NCBI GenBank assembly: GCA_020628865.1
Contig: JAHDEJ010000001.1
Location: 64,367 to 128,366 of the forward strand
Length of the DNA: 64,000 nt
Direction: 5' to 3'
From: Acidimicrobiales bacterium
GTDB lineage: Bacteria; Actinomycetota; Acidimicrobiia; Acidimicrobiales; SHLQ01
Shown here: in pieces, positions 8,736-16,627 of the stretch
Layout: each line of letters begins with the position of its first letter
Position numbering within the stretch: position 1 is the first letter of the stretch
Made by a program: the position numbers and the translations under genes
The notes under the pieces: generated by a model
The model's input: only the letters and a program-made list of their open reading frames with translations
What the model was told of the DNA's origin: nothing
Database searches by the model: none

Positions 8736-9176
8736 CTACGCCGTCCGCTCGTCGGCAAGCACGATCTGGGCGTGGAAGCGTCGGTGCACACGAATCTTCC
8801 GGCCAAGCGCCTCCGTTGTGTACATGAAGCCGTCGGCTGGTCCGATCTGCACATCCACCGGTGCTTCCTCCACGATCTCCTTCATCTGCGAAGCGTTCAG
8901 GAGGCCGGACGTTCCCACCAGCGTTCTGCGATCGGTGGCGACGACCGTGAGGTTCTGATTGCGCACGAGATACCAGAGCACGGGGACCAGGGCGATCGCC
9001 ATCAGGGTGATCTCGACTCCGGGATCGAGGTCGGCGAAGATGCCGAGCAGCACGACGACCACGACGGGTCCGACGAACATCTGATGCAACGTCTGTGCGG
9101 GAAATGCGGCGACGACCTTCTCGCCCGCGTCGAGGTGTGGTTTGGCGTTTGCGGCGATCCGCTCGGCGATCTCCAT
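8736..9176 (-). CDS. small membrane protein with PH-like domain
   Basis: A 146-residue protein I do not recognise. Two hydrophobic segments near residues 32-50 and 55-73 form a membrane hairpin, followed by a C-terminal stretch (NLTVVATDRRTLVGTSG and later YTTEALGRKIRV) with the pattern of bacterial PH-like domains. It lies 10 bp after the MaoC gene and 6 bp before the monooxygenase gene, in the same operon. A role at the membrane in the pathway is possible but unsupported. Confidence 0.7.
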   Translation of the reverse strand: MEIAERIAANAKPHLDAGEKVVAAFPAQTLHQMFVGPVVVVVLLGIFADLDPGVEITLMAIALVPVLWYLVRNQNLTVVATDRRTLVGTSGLLNASQMKEIVEEAPVDVQIGPADGFMYTTEALGRKIRVHRRFHAQIVLADERTA

Positions 9177-9186
9177 ACCGAAAACC

Positions 9187-9660
9187 CTACGTGTTCAGGA
9201 AGCGAGAAATCGCATGGATCACGCAGGCGGGTTTGGCACCGCCTTCGACCTCAACCGTGATCTCCATCACCGTTTGCACACCGCCGGGAATGTCGGTCAC
9301 CGACAGCATCATCGCACCGGCCCGCACTCGGGAACCCACGGGCACGGGTGCCGGGAAGCGCGCCTTGTCCAGGCCGTAGTTGATGCCCATGTCGAACCCC
9401 TGCACGTCGACGATCGTCGGCAGGAAGTGGTTGGTGAGCGACATGGTCAGGTACCCGTGGGCGATGGTCGCACCGAAGGGACCCGCAGCCGCCTTCTCCG
9501 GGTCGACGTGGATCCACTGATGGTCCCCGGTGGCGTCGGCGAAGAGGTCGATCCGCCCCTGGTCGATGAGCAGCCAGTCGCTCCAGCCGAGATGGGTGCC
9601 TTCGGCGGCCCGGACGGCGTCGATGCCGTCGAGCACGGTCGGCGTGGGTGCGTCGGTCAT
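9187..9660 (-). CDS. MaoC-family (R)-specific enoyl-CoA hydratase
   Basis: A 157-residue single hot-dog protein. FADATGDHQWIHVDPEKA at about residue 40 contains the hydratase-2 motif with the catalytic Asp and His, followed by GATIAHGYLTMSL. Such enzymes add water to 2-enoyl-CoA thioesters. The ATG overlaps the stop of the ipdC-like gene (ATGA), so the two are translationally coupled. The context suggests hydration of a CoA intermediate formed during steroid C/D-ring opening. Confidence 0.88.
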   Translation of the reverse strand: MTDAPTPTVLDGIDAVRAAEGTHLGWSDWLLIDQGRIDLFADATGDHQWIHVDPEKAAAGPFGATIAHGYLTMSLTNHFLPTIVDVQGFDMGINYGLDKARFPAPVPVGSRVRAGAMMLSVTDIPGGVQTVMEITVEVEGGAKPACVIHAISRFLNT

Positions 9661-10748
9661 GCTGTCTCCTCGTGAGGTGAGCCTTCGGCGACCAGGCCGC
9701 GAAGCGCCTGATCGGCCTCGTCCATGATGCGATCGATGAGCTCCTGACAGGTCGGGAGATCGTCGATCACGCCCACGACCTGGCCACTCGCCAGCACGCC
9801 GGACTCGGTGTTGCCGTCGACGAGTCCGGCCTTCAACAGCATCGGGGTGTTCGCGGCCATGATCATCTGCACCGGGCTCAGATCCATGGCCTTGCGCATG
9901 GCGTTGCCCTCGTCCCACATCTGTTTGTAGCTGAGGCCGGTCATGCCCTTGAACTTCTGCGCGTTGATGAGCGCCTTCGGCAGCGCCGTGAATTTGCCGG
10001 AGCCGGACTCGAGCTCGTCGACGAGCTCGGTGCGAAGAACCCGATGCGGCACGCCGTCGACTCGTGTGGAAACGACGGTGTCGGTGACGGCCTTGCCGAG
10101 GTAGATCTGCTTCACGCTGTCCGGCACGGACGAATCCGATGTGAGCAGGAAGCGTGTGCCCATGGCGATCGCATCGGCGCCCCACGCGAGCGCGGCGACC
10201 AGGCCTCGGCCGTCCTTGAAGCCCCCGGCAGCGATGACGGGTACCCGGCCCTGCACCGCGTCGACGACCTGCGGCAACAGGATGGATGTGGGTACCGATC
10301 CGGTGTGGCCGCCGCCCTCTCCGCCCTGCACGAGCACGGCATCGACACCCCACTCCAGCACCTTCTCGGCGTGGCGCTTGGCCCCGATGGATGGGATCAC
10401 CAGCACCCCGGCGTCGTGCAACTGATCGATGAGCTTCTGCTTCGGCGCCTGCGCAAAGCTGGCGACGCGCACGTTCTCGTCGATCAGCAGCTTGATTCGG
10501 TCGCCGACATCGGCCGAGTCGGCTCGCAGGTTCACACCGAAGGGCTTGTCCGTCCGGGACTTCACCTCTGCGACGGATTCCCGCAACTGGGTGAAGTCCA
10601 TGGTGGCGCTCGCCAGGATGCCGAGCGCACCGGCGTTCGCCGAGGCCGACACCAGCGACGGTCCGGCCACCCAGCCCATACCCGTCTGGACGATCGGCGT
10701 GCGGACGCCGACCAGATCACAGAATGACGTGTGAAGCCTCGGGTTCAT
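9657..10748 (-). CDS. ipdC: IpdC-like nitronate monooxygenase family reductase
   Basis: A 363-residue FMN TIM-barrel protein of the 2-nitropropane dioxygenase family. It shows RTPIVQTGMGWVAG at about residue 16, GVDAVLVQGGEGGGHTG at about 130 and GGFKDGRGLVAALAWGADAIAMGTRF at about 175. In mycobacteria and rhodococci IpdC (Rv3553) acts in steroid C/D-ring (HIP) breakdown, on CoA intermediates before the IpdAB step. Here it follows ipdB with an ATGA overlap, the same A-B-C order as in Mycobacterium tuberculosis, which is the main reason for choosing IpdC over an ordinary nitronate monooxygenase. Confidence 0.87.
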   Translation of the reverse strand: MNPRLHTSFCDLVGVRTPIVQTGMGWVAGPSLVSASANAGALGILASATMDFTQLRESVAEVKSRTDKPFGVNLRADSADVGDRIKLLIDENVRVASFAQAPKQKLIDQLHDAGVLVIPSIGAKRHAEKVLEWGVDAVLVQGGEGGGHTGSVPTSILLPQVVDAVQGRVPVIAAGGFKDGRGLVAALAWGADAIAMGTRFLLTSDSSVPDSVKQIYLGKAVTDTVVSTRVDGVPHRVLRTELVDELESGSGKFTALPKALINAQKFKGMTGLSYKQMWDEGNAMRKAMDLSPVQMIMAANTPMLLKAGLVDGNTESGVLASGQVVGVIDDLPTCQELIDRIMDEADQALRGLVAEGSPHEETA

Positions 10749-11521
10749 GCGCTCGCAGGCTCGGGGTCGGGCACCTCGCGGAAGCGAAGGCCCTTCGGGT
10801 CGAGATGGTCGAGTATCGCGAGCTCCTCCGCGGTCGGCCCGCGGGAGAGCGGCACGTCATCGGGGACGACGAGGTCGAACCCGGTGTTCGCCACCACGTC
10901 GTCGGGCGTGACACCCGGGTGCACGGAATGGATCCGCATCCTTCGGTCGGGCGTCTCGAAATCCATCACCGCGAGGTTTGTGATGACCCGGGGGATGCGA
11001 TGGTTCTCCTGCACCCACTCGCTGAGCTCGCCGGCCCGGTCGTATCCGATGCCGCTCGCCATGTCGACCGCCTCGACGAAGACCCGGCTCGTGTGCCGGG
11101 GGATGAAGTAGCTCACCGCATGATTGATCGTGTTGCCCGGCCCACCGCGCACACCGAGCAGCTGCACCTTGGGCTGCTTCCAATCGCCGATGTTGGAGAT
11201 GTTGGTGTTGCCGTGGCGATCGATCTGGCTGGCGCCCATCATCACGTGACGGCGCCCACCCCACAGCGTGTCGAACACGGAGCGGAACGGAATCCACCCC
11301 TCGATCACCTTGTCGGTGCCGCCGATCGGCAGGTCGCCATCGACGTAGAACGCCATGCCGTCACTGACCATGAGATCCGGCTCGAACGTTGCTCGGGCGG
11401 TGCGAGCGCCGAGCATCGGTAGGGTGCCCATTCCGGAGCCGAAGATCTCGCCGTCGCCCCGGAACGCCTCGGCACAGGCGATGGCGACCACGTCGGCCAG
11501 TCGGTGTTCAGCTGCGGCCAT
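10745..11521 (-). CDS. ipdB: IpdB-like CoA-transferase family beta subunit (ring hydrolase)
   Basis: A 258-residue class I CoA-transferase beta-type subunit. From memory of the Mycobacterium family it matches IpdB: CAEAFRGDGEIFGSGMG near residue 15, FEPDLMVSDG, and GASQIDRHGNTNIS near residue 96. In the HIP pathway IpdA and IpdB form a heteromer that does not transfer CoA but hydrolyses the last carbocyclic ring of the intermediate COCHEA-CoA. A strong AGGAGG ribosome site precedes the ATG. It overlaps ipdA by 14 bp and ipdC by 4 bp. Confidence 0.9.
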   Translation of the reverse strand: MAAAEHRLADVVAIACAEAFRGDGEIFGSGMGTLPMLGARTARATFEPDLMVSDGMAFYVDGDLPIGGTDKVIEGWIPFRSVFDTLWGGRRHVMMGASQIDRHGNTNISNIGDWKQPKVQLLGVRGGPGNTINHAVSYFIPRHTSRVFVEAVDMASGIGYDRAGELSEWVQENHRIPRVITNLAVMDFETPDRRMRIHSVHPGVTPDDVVANTGFDLVVPDDVPLSRGPTAEELAILDHLDPKGLRFREVPDPEPASA

Positions 11522-12365
11522 CGACGGCCTCCTGATAGTCGGCTTCGGAACCGGAGAGATAGGTGGCCACGAATGCTGCCCATTCTTCCGGGTCCCGAGC
11601 TGCCGTGGCGTACTCGGTCTGGAAGGACTCGTCGCGGTCGTAGTCCGGTTCGCACGACGTGAAGTGGGCGCCTCGGGGCGCCTCGATCACGCCGTCGACC
11701 ATCGATCGATTGATTCGAAGCGTGTGGAAGGTGCCCTCATCGAGCAGGTTCTCGGTCGGCACGACCTTCTCACACGACACGAACCGGTGCCCGACGTCCG
11801 TGGCGTTGAGCCACAGGTCGTCGAAGTAGATGTCCGGCCCGAGGAATTGGGCGTTGCCGCGGGCGTCGGCCCGGTTCATGTGCACGAAGCAGGCGTCGAG
11901 GCGGATCGCCGGTACGGCGAGCAGCTCCTCGCCGTCGGCATAGGGCGACGCGACCGTCTTGAGGTCCGGGTTCACGTCCATGACCCCGCTGCCCAGGCCG
12001 GCTCGGGTCGGGAGGAACGGCAGCCGGAGCGAACCGGCGTAGAGCCCCCACTGCAACATCCCCTCGTCGTACTCGACGAGCTCGGGGATGGTGCCGCCCT
12101 GACGAGCGGCCCGGAAGTGTGGTTCGAGCGGGATCGAGTCGAGGGTGACGAAGCCGTACACGAGCTTGCGGATCTTGCCGGCGGCCGCCAGCAGCCCAAC
12201 CTCCGGGCCGCCATAGGTGACCACCGTGAGATCGGTGACGTCGCTCCGCAGGAGTGCCCGAACGAGGCTCATCGGCTTGCGCCGACTCCCCCATCCCCCG
12301 ATGCCGAGCGTCATCCCGGACTCGAGCGTGGCGACGGCTTGGTCTTCGGTCGTGAGCTTGCTCAC
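11508..12365 (-). CDS. ipdA: IpdA-like CoA-transferase family alpha subunit (ring hydrolase)
   Basis: About 285 residues. The N-terminal part IGGWGSRRKPMSLVRALL and DVTDLTVVTYGGP, the internal EGMLQWGL and RLPFLPTRAGLGS, and the C-terminal YLSGSEADYQEAV closely follow IpdA (Rv3551) as I remember it. With IpdB it should open the final steroid ring by hydrolysis. I chose the GTG at 12365 because a GAGGA ribosome site sits 6-7 bp upstream; an adjacent GTG at 12368 is also possible. The regulon operator copy 2 lies 48 bp upstream, so this gene heads the ipdA-ipdB-ipdC-MaoC-membrane protein-monooxygenase operon. Confidence 0.92.
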   Translation of the reverse strand: MSKLTTEDQAVATLESGMTLGIGGWGSRRKPMSLVRALLRSDVTDLTVVTYGGPEVGLLAAAGKIRKLVYGFVTLDSIPLEPHFRAARQGGTIPELVEYDEGMLQWGLYAGSLRLPFLPTRAGLGSGVMDVNPDLKTVASPYADGEELLAVPAIRLDACFVHMNRADARGNAQFLGPDIYFDDLWLNATDVGHRFVSCEKVVPTENLLDEGTFHTLRINRSMVDGVIEAPRGAHFTSCEPDYDRDESFQTEYATAARDPEEWAAFVATYLSGSEADYQEAVDGRS

Positions 12366-12412
12366 CACGTGTCCTCGGTCATCAGCGTGCGCATGTCGGT
12401 CGACTGTAGCGG

Positions 12413-12433
12413 AATCTGACGCGACGTCAGATT
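12413..12433. promoter_or_regulatory. operator palindrome, copy 2
   Basis: Arms AATCTGA and TCAGATT around CGCGACG; the symmetry extends to 9-bp arms (AATCTGACG / CGTCAGATT), making this the best copy in the window. It is in the 88-bp gap between the SDR stop and the ipdA start, and so should control ipdA and the genes after it. Confidence 0.8.
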
Positions 12434-12453
12434 CCTGCAAGGCCGGGTTCGGT

Positions 12454-13236
12454 TCAGTCGTTCTTTGCGGTGAGTCCGCCGTCGACCGGGATGATCGCAC
12501 CGGTGATGTAGGAGGCGGCCGGCATCGCCAGGCTGAGCGTGATGTGGGCCACCTCTTCAGGGTCGCCGTAGCGCCGGAGTGCCGTGCGGCGACGGGCGAA
12601 GGTGTCTCGCATGTCTTCGGGAATCGGCTCGGTGATTCCGGTGAGGATCGGGCCCGGACAGATCGCATTGACCGTGATCCCGTGGACACCCAGGTTGACG
12701 GCGAGCGAGCGGGTCAGGCCGACCACGCCGTGCTTCGCTGCCGTGTAGGGCGTGGCGTTCCGCTGGGCGGTGATGCCCTCGGTCGACGAGATGTTGATGA
12801 TGCGCCCCTCGCCACTTGCCTTCAGGTCGTCCAGGCAGGCCCGCACGATCCGCTGGTGCGGGGTGAGCAGGACATCGAGCGCCTTGACCCACTCGTCCTC
12901 GAAGTTCGGGTCCTCCAGCTGGCCGCCAGCGACGACTCCGGCGTTGTTGACCACGATGTCGATCGGGCCGAGCTCGCGGCGGATGTCGTCCACCACCCGG
13001 ACGATTGCGTCCGCGTCGGTCACGTCCAACGCTGCACCGAACGCGGTACCCCCAACGCCATGGATCTGTTCGACGACCGCATCGACGTCAGCCTGGCGGA
13101 GGTCGGTGACCGCCACGTGCGCACCCTCATCGGCGAACAGGAAGGCGGTGGCCTTGCCCATGCCGCTGGCGGCACCGGTGATCAGCACCACCTTGCCGGC
13201 GACGGACCGACTGCGACTGGTCAGGCGTTCGCTCAT
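12454..13236 (-). CDS. classical SDR oxidoreductase
   Basis: A 260-residue classical short-chain dehydrogenase. It has the cofactor motif TGAASGMGKA (about residues 22-31), VNNAG at about 97, the catalytic Ser in INISS and Tyr-x-x-x-Lys in YTAAKHG at about 162, and a C-terminal GAIIPVDGG. Its start overlaps the stop of the echA20-like gene by 4 bp, so the two are coupled. It probably oxidises or reduces a hydroxy/keto group of a ring intermediate. Three classical SDRs sit in this island; this one is the least certain in its assignment. Confidence 0.88.
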   Translation of the reverse strand: MSERLTSRSRSVAGKVVLITGAASGMGKATAFLFADEGAHVAVTDLRQADVDAVVEQIHGVGGTAFGAALDVTDADAIVRVVDDIRRELGPIDIVVNNAGVVAGGQLEDPNFEDEWVKALDVLLTPHQRIVRACLDDLKASGEGRIINISSTEGITAQRNATPYTAAKHGVVGLTRSLAVNLGVHGITVNAICPGPILTGITEPIPEDMRDTFARRRTALRRYGDPEEVAHITLSLAMPAASYITGAIIPVDGGLTAKND

Positions 13237-14006
13237 GCGTCGCGGTTCGCCTTGTCGGTACCGGCGAAGTCGTCGCGAAGCTCGTCGCTCACACCGGAGA
13301 GGTTGAGTTCGTAGGTGAAGCCTTGTTCGAATCGATAGCTGCGTTTCACGTCCCACAAATCGATGCCGTTGAGGCTCTCCTTCGCCGCCCGGATCACCGT
13401 CGGCGACTTCGCGGCGATCGACGCGGCCACCGTAAAGGCAGCGTCGCGGAGTTCGGCGAGCGGTACAACGGCGTGAACACTCCCCCACGCCTGGAGTTCC
13501 TGCGCCGTGGCGTTGGCCGAGGTGTAGACCATCTGCCGCATCTTGTGTTGGGGAACGAGACGAGCGAGGTGCGTGGCCGCTCCGAGCGCTCCCCGGTCCA
13601 CCTCGGGCAACCCGAAGAACGCGTCGTCGCTGGCCACGATGATGTCGCTGTTGCCGGCGAGGCCGATCCCGCCACCGACACAGAACCCGTTCACGGCCGT
13701 GATCACCGGGACGGGGCAGTCGTACACCGCGGCGAATGCGGCGAAGCAGCCCTTGTTCGCGCCGATGAGCGCATCAAATCCTTCGGTGTTCTGCATCTCC
13801 TTGATGTCGACACCGGCGTTGAAACCGCGGCCCTCGGCCCGCAGCACGACGGCGCGTGTGGCTGTGTCCCGACCGGCGTTGGTGACCACGTCGGCGAGCT
13901 CGAACCACTCGGCGACGGTGAGCGCATTGACGGGCGGGCAGTCCATCACGATTTCGACGATTCCGGCGTGGTCGCCGTCGGTGTGGGAAGTCGAGGTGAT
14001 CGGCAT
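13233..14006 (-). CDS. echA20: EchA20-like enoyl-CoA hydratase family ring hydrolase
   Basis: A 257-residue crotonase-fold protein that follows Mycobacterium EchA20 (Rv3550) very closely as I remember it: MPITS start, LRAEGRGFNAGVDIKEMQ near residue 55, VNGFCVGGGIGLAGNSDIIVAS near 105, GLPEVDRGALGAATHL near 130 and a final QGFTYELNLSGV. EchA20 hydrolyses the D ring of HIEC-CoA by a retro-Claisen-type reaction in HIP catabolism. The gene is divergent from the SDR at 14080, with operator copy 3 between them. Confidence 0.93.
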   Translation of the reverse strand: MPITSTSHTDGDHAGIVEIVMDCPPVNALTVAEWFELADVVTNAGRDTATRAVVLRAEGRGFNAGVDIKEMQNTEGFDALIGANKGCFAAFAAVYDCPVPVITAVNGFCVGGGIGLAGNSDIIVASDDAFFGLPEVDRGALGAATHLARLVPQHKMRQMVYTSANATAQELQAWGSVHAVVPLAELRDAAFTVAASIAAKSPTVIRAAKESLNGIDLWDVKRSYRFEQGFTYELNLSGVSDELRDDFAGTDKANRDA

Positions 14007-14034
14007 GCCCAGACCATACCGGAGCTTCGCCGAG

Positions 14035-14055
14035 CGTCTGACGTTCCGTCAGATT
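14035..14055. promoter_or_regulatory. operator palindrome, copy 3
   Basis: Arms CGTCTGA and TCAGATT around CGTTCCG. It is centred in the 73-bp divergent gap between echA20 (start 14006, minus) and the SDR gene (start 14080, plus), about 25-30 bp from each start, so one site could control both directions. Confidence 0.75.
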
Positions 14056-14079
14056 CGCTGCGCGGGCTACCCTGCCTCC

Positions 14080-14835
14080 ATGCGTGCATTGGTCTCGTTC
14101 GACTTCACCGGCCATGTCGTGCTCGTCACCGGCGGGACCAAGGGCATCGGGCGCGGCATCGCCGAGTCGTTCGCTGCTGCGGGTGCCACGGTCGCCGTGA
14201 TGGCCCGCTCCGCCGTGGACGACCTGCCCGCGGACTGGCTCTTCGAGGCGGCCGATCTGCGTGACGGCGACGCCGCCGCGGCCGCTGTGGACGCAATCGT
14301 CGGGCGGGCGGGCCGGCTCGACGTTGTCGTGAACAACGCCGGTGGGGCGCCCCCCGCTGATACGGCGACCGCTTCGCCGCGGTTCAGCGAGCGGGTCATC
14401 GACCTCAATCTGCTTTCTGCGATGTACGTGGCTCAGCGGGCGAACCATCACATGCAGGCCGACGGGGGCTCGATCATCAACATCTCGTCCGTCACCTCGC
14501 TGCGCCCTGCCCCCACCGTGGCTGCCTACGGCGCGGCGAAGGCCGGGTTGCTCAACTTCACGCTGACGGTCGGCCAGGAATGGGCCCCGACCGTGCGCGT
14601 CAACGCGATCACCCCGGGCATGGTGTTCACGGACCAGAGCGAGCTCCACTACGGCGGAGCCGAGTCGGTTGCGGCGATCGAGGCAGAGATCCCGATGCAG
14701 CGAATGGCACGCCCCGACGACATCGGCAATGCCTGCCTGTTCCTCGCCAGCCCGGCGGCCTCCTACGTGACCGGCGCCAACATCGTCATCGACGGCGGTG
14801 GCGACATCCCCATGTTCCTCCGCGACCGGGACTGA
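14080..14835 (+). CDS. classical SDR oxidoreductase, divergent from echA20
   Basis: A 251-residue classical SDR. It has TGGTKGIGRG at about residues 17-26, VVNNAGG at about 87, the catalytic Ser in NISSV, YGAAKAG at about 149 and ITPGMVFTDQ at about 172. The position mirrors the SDR gene Rv3549c, which is divergent from echA20 in M. tuberculosis, but I assign no symbol. It shares operator copy 3 with echA20 and is followed 2 bp later by a TauD-like dioxygenase gene. Confidence 0.88.
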   Translation: MRALVSFDFTGHVVLVTGGTKGIGRGIAESFAAAGATVAVMARSAVDDLPADWLFEAADLRDGDAAAAAVDAIVGRAGRLDVVVNNAGGAPPADTATASPRFSERVIDLNLLSAMYVAQRANHHMQADGGSIINISSVTSLRPAPTVAAYGAAKAGLLNFTLTVGQEWAPTVRVNAITPGMVFTDQSELHYGGAESVAAIEAEIPMQRMARPDDIGNACLFLASPAASYVTGANIVIDGGGDIPMFLRDRD

Positions 14836-14837
14836 CG

Positions 14838-15722
14838 GTGACCATTACCGTCGCCCCGATCTCGCCGGTGCTCGGAGCCGAGATCAGGGGCGTTGACCTG
14901 GCCGCCGGGGTGGACGACACGGTGTTCGCCGTCATCCATCAGGCATTCCTCGACCATGGCGTCGTCTTCTTTCGCAATCAGTCGACGCTGTCGGCCGAGG
15001 CCCAGGTTCGCTTCGCGAAGCGCTTTGGCCCGTTGCATCGGCACCCGGCCGCTCCGGCGAACGATGACGAAGGTGCCGTGTTCGTCATCCATGCCCACCG
15101 GGACTCGCCCGTGGCCAATGGAAACGGCTGGCACACCGACGTCTCGTGCGACGAGGAACCACCGCTGGCCACAATGCTCCAGATCCACCAGCCGCCTGAC
15201 GGTGGCGGTGGCGACACGCTGTTCGCCAGCATGGAAGCCGCATTCGCAGTCCTTCCCGAAGACCAACAGCAGCAGTTGCAGTTGCTGACGGCACGGCACG
15301 AATCCGAGCACGTCTACCGCGGCCGCTACGCCGATCGCGGCGTCGACGACGATGGGGCCGACTATCCGTCGACCGTTCACCCGATGGTCCGCACCCACCC
15401 CGAGACACGCCGGCCCTCGATCTATGTGAACCGGTCGTTCACGACGGGCATCGTGGACATGGATGCAGACGACAGTGCGGCGTTGCTGGCCCGAGTCTTC
15501 GATCACATCGAACGCCCCGAGTTCCAGATCCGTTTCCGGTGGGATGCGAACGACGTCGCCATCTGGGACAACCGTTGCCTCATGCACTTCGCCATCTGGG
15601 ACTACTGGCCGAATGAGCGCAAGGGCAACCGAGTGAGCATCGCCGGCGACCGCCCGTTCTTCGACCCCGACGCGCCGGGCCCACGCGAGTCCGGCATCCG
15701 CGTCTCCGACGGCGCCCTCTGA
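14838..15722 (+). CDS. TauD/TfdA-family Fe(II)/2-oxoglutarate dioxygenase
   Basis: A 294-residue oxygenase of the taurine/2,4-D dioxygenase family. The iron-binding H-x-D is in WHTDVSC near residue 97 and the second His in NRCLMHFAIWDY near 245; an Arg for 2-oxoglutarate follows in KGNRVSI. These enzymes hydroxylate a substrate next to a sulfonate, sulfate ester or ether and so release the group. With two sulfatases in the window, a sulfate- or ether-bearing substrate is one possibility. The GTG start lies 2 bp after the SDR stop. It ends in a convergent junction with the ipdF-like gene. Confidence 0.88.
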   Translation: MTITVAPISPVLGAEIRGVDLAAGVDDTVFAVIHQAFLDHGVVFFRNQSTLSAEAQVRFAKRFGPLHRHPAAPANDDEGAVFVIHAHRDSPVANGNGWHTDVSCDEEPPLATMLQIHQPPDGGGGDTLFASMEAAFAVLPEDQQQQLQLLTARHESEHVYRGRYADRGVDDDGADYPSTVHPMVRTHPETRRPSIYVNRSFTTGIVDMDADDSAALLARVFDHIERPEFQIRFRWDANDVAIWDNRCLMHFAIWDYWPNERKGNRVSIAGDRPFFDPDAPGPRESGIRVSDGAL

Positions 15723-15738
15723 CCCAACACACACCACA

Positions 15739-15845
15739 ATCTGTGCAGCGTGGGATGCCATATCGGCACACACCGCTGCACAGATTTCCGAGCCAAAGAT
15801 CTGTGCAGGATGGGATGCCACATAGGCATCTGGCGCTGCACAGAT
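15739..15845. repeat. 107-bp two-hairpin element, copy A (TCTGTGCAGC family)
   Basis: Two 47-bp units, 15739-15785 and 15799-15845, separated by 13 bp. Each unit has complementary ends (ATCTGTGCAG ... CTGCACAGAT) and a shared inner stretch TGGGATGCCA. It fills the convergent gap between the TauD and ipdF-like genes. A diverged copy with exactly the same 47-13-47 spacing occurs at 40721-40827, also in a convergent gap. Could act as a bidirectional terminator or be a REP-type repeat pair. Confidence 0.85.
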
Positions 15846-15865
15846 CGGGTGGGTTCGGGGAATCC

Positions 15866-16627
15866 TCAGGCGTGTTGATTGGAGACGCTGATGGTTTCGC
15901 CCGCCATGTAGCTGCTGTAGTCGCTGGCCAGGAACACGATCACGTTGGCGATCTCCCACGGTTCGGCTGCCCGGCCGAAGGCCTCCCGGCTGGTCAATTC
16001 CTCCAGCAGCTCGTCGGTCGTGACCTTGGCGAGATTCGCGTGCATGGCCAGGCTCGGCGACACCGCGTTGATGCGCACGCCACGAGGTGCCGCCTCCACC
16101 GCAGAGCAGCGGGTGAGTGCCATGACTCCCGCCTTCGCGGCGGCGTAGTGGGCCTGCCCCTGCTGCGCCCGCCACCCGAGAACGGACGCGTTGTTGACGA
16201 TCACACCGGAACCCTGCTCGTACATGTGGTTGAGGGCGGCCCGGGTGCAGCGGAACGTGCCGTTCAGCGTGACGTCGAGGACCCGACCCCACTGCTCGTC
16301 CGTCATCTCGTGGACCTCTGCCGTGCCACCGAGCCCCGCGTTGTTGATCAACACGTCGACGGCACCCAACTCGGCTGCGGCCGCGGCGAACATCGCCTGC
16401 ACGCTCTCTTCGTCGGTCACATCGCACGGCACAGAGGCGACACCCAACTCGTCGGCCGTCGCGGCGAGCCGGGCCTCATGACGATCCGAGATCATCACGG
16501 TCGCCCCTTCCTCGACGCAGCGCTTCGCCGTGGCGGAGCCGATGCCGCTCCCGGCCGCGGCGGTGATGAGGACCCGCTTCCCGGCGAGCAGGCCGTGGCC
16601 GGGGACGTACTGCGGTGGCTGCGTCAT
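15866..16627 (-). CDS. ipdF: IpdF-like SDR, hydroxyacyl-CoA dehydrogenase of the HIP pathway
   Basis: A 253-residue SDR whose opening GHGLLAGKRVLITAAAGSGIGSATA (residues about 10-34) and end FLASDYSSYMAGETISVS follow the IpdF/Rv3559c family. NNAGLGG and HYAAAKAG hold the catalytic elements. IpdF oxidises the 5-hydroxyl of 5-OH-HIP-CoA. The start overlaps the stop of the fadE30-like gene by 4 bp; the same fadE30-ipdF pairing exists in M. tuberculosis (Rv3560c-Rv3559c), which supports both calls. Confidence 0.9.
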   Translation of the reverse strand: MTQPPQYVPGHGLLAGKRVLITAAAGSGIGSATAKRCVEEGATVMISDRHEARLAATADELGVASVPCDVTDEESVQAMFAAAAAELGAVDVLINNAGLGGTAEVHEMTDEQWGRVLDVTLNGTFRCTRAALNHMYEQGSGVIVNNASVLGWRAQQGQAHYAAAKAGVMALTRCSAVEAAPRGVRINAVSPSLAMHANLAKVTTDELLEELTSREAFGRAAEPWEIANVIVFLASDYSSYMAGETISVSNQHA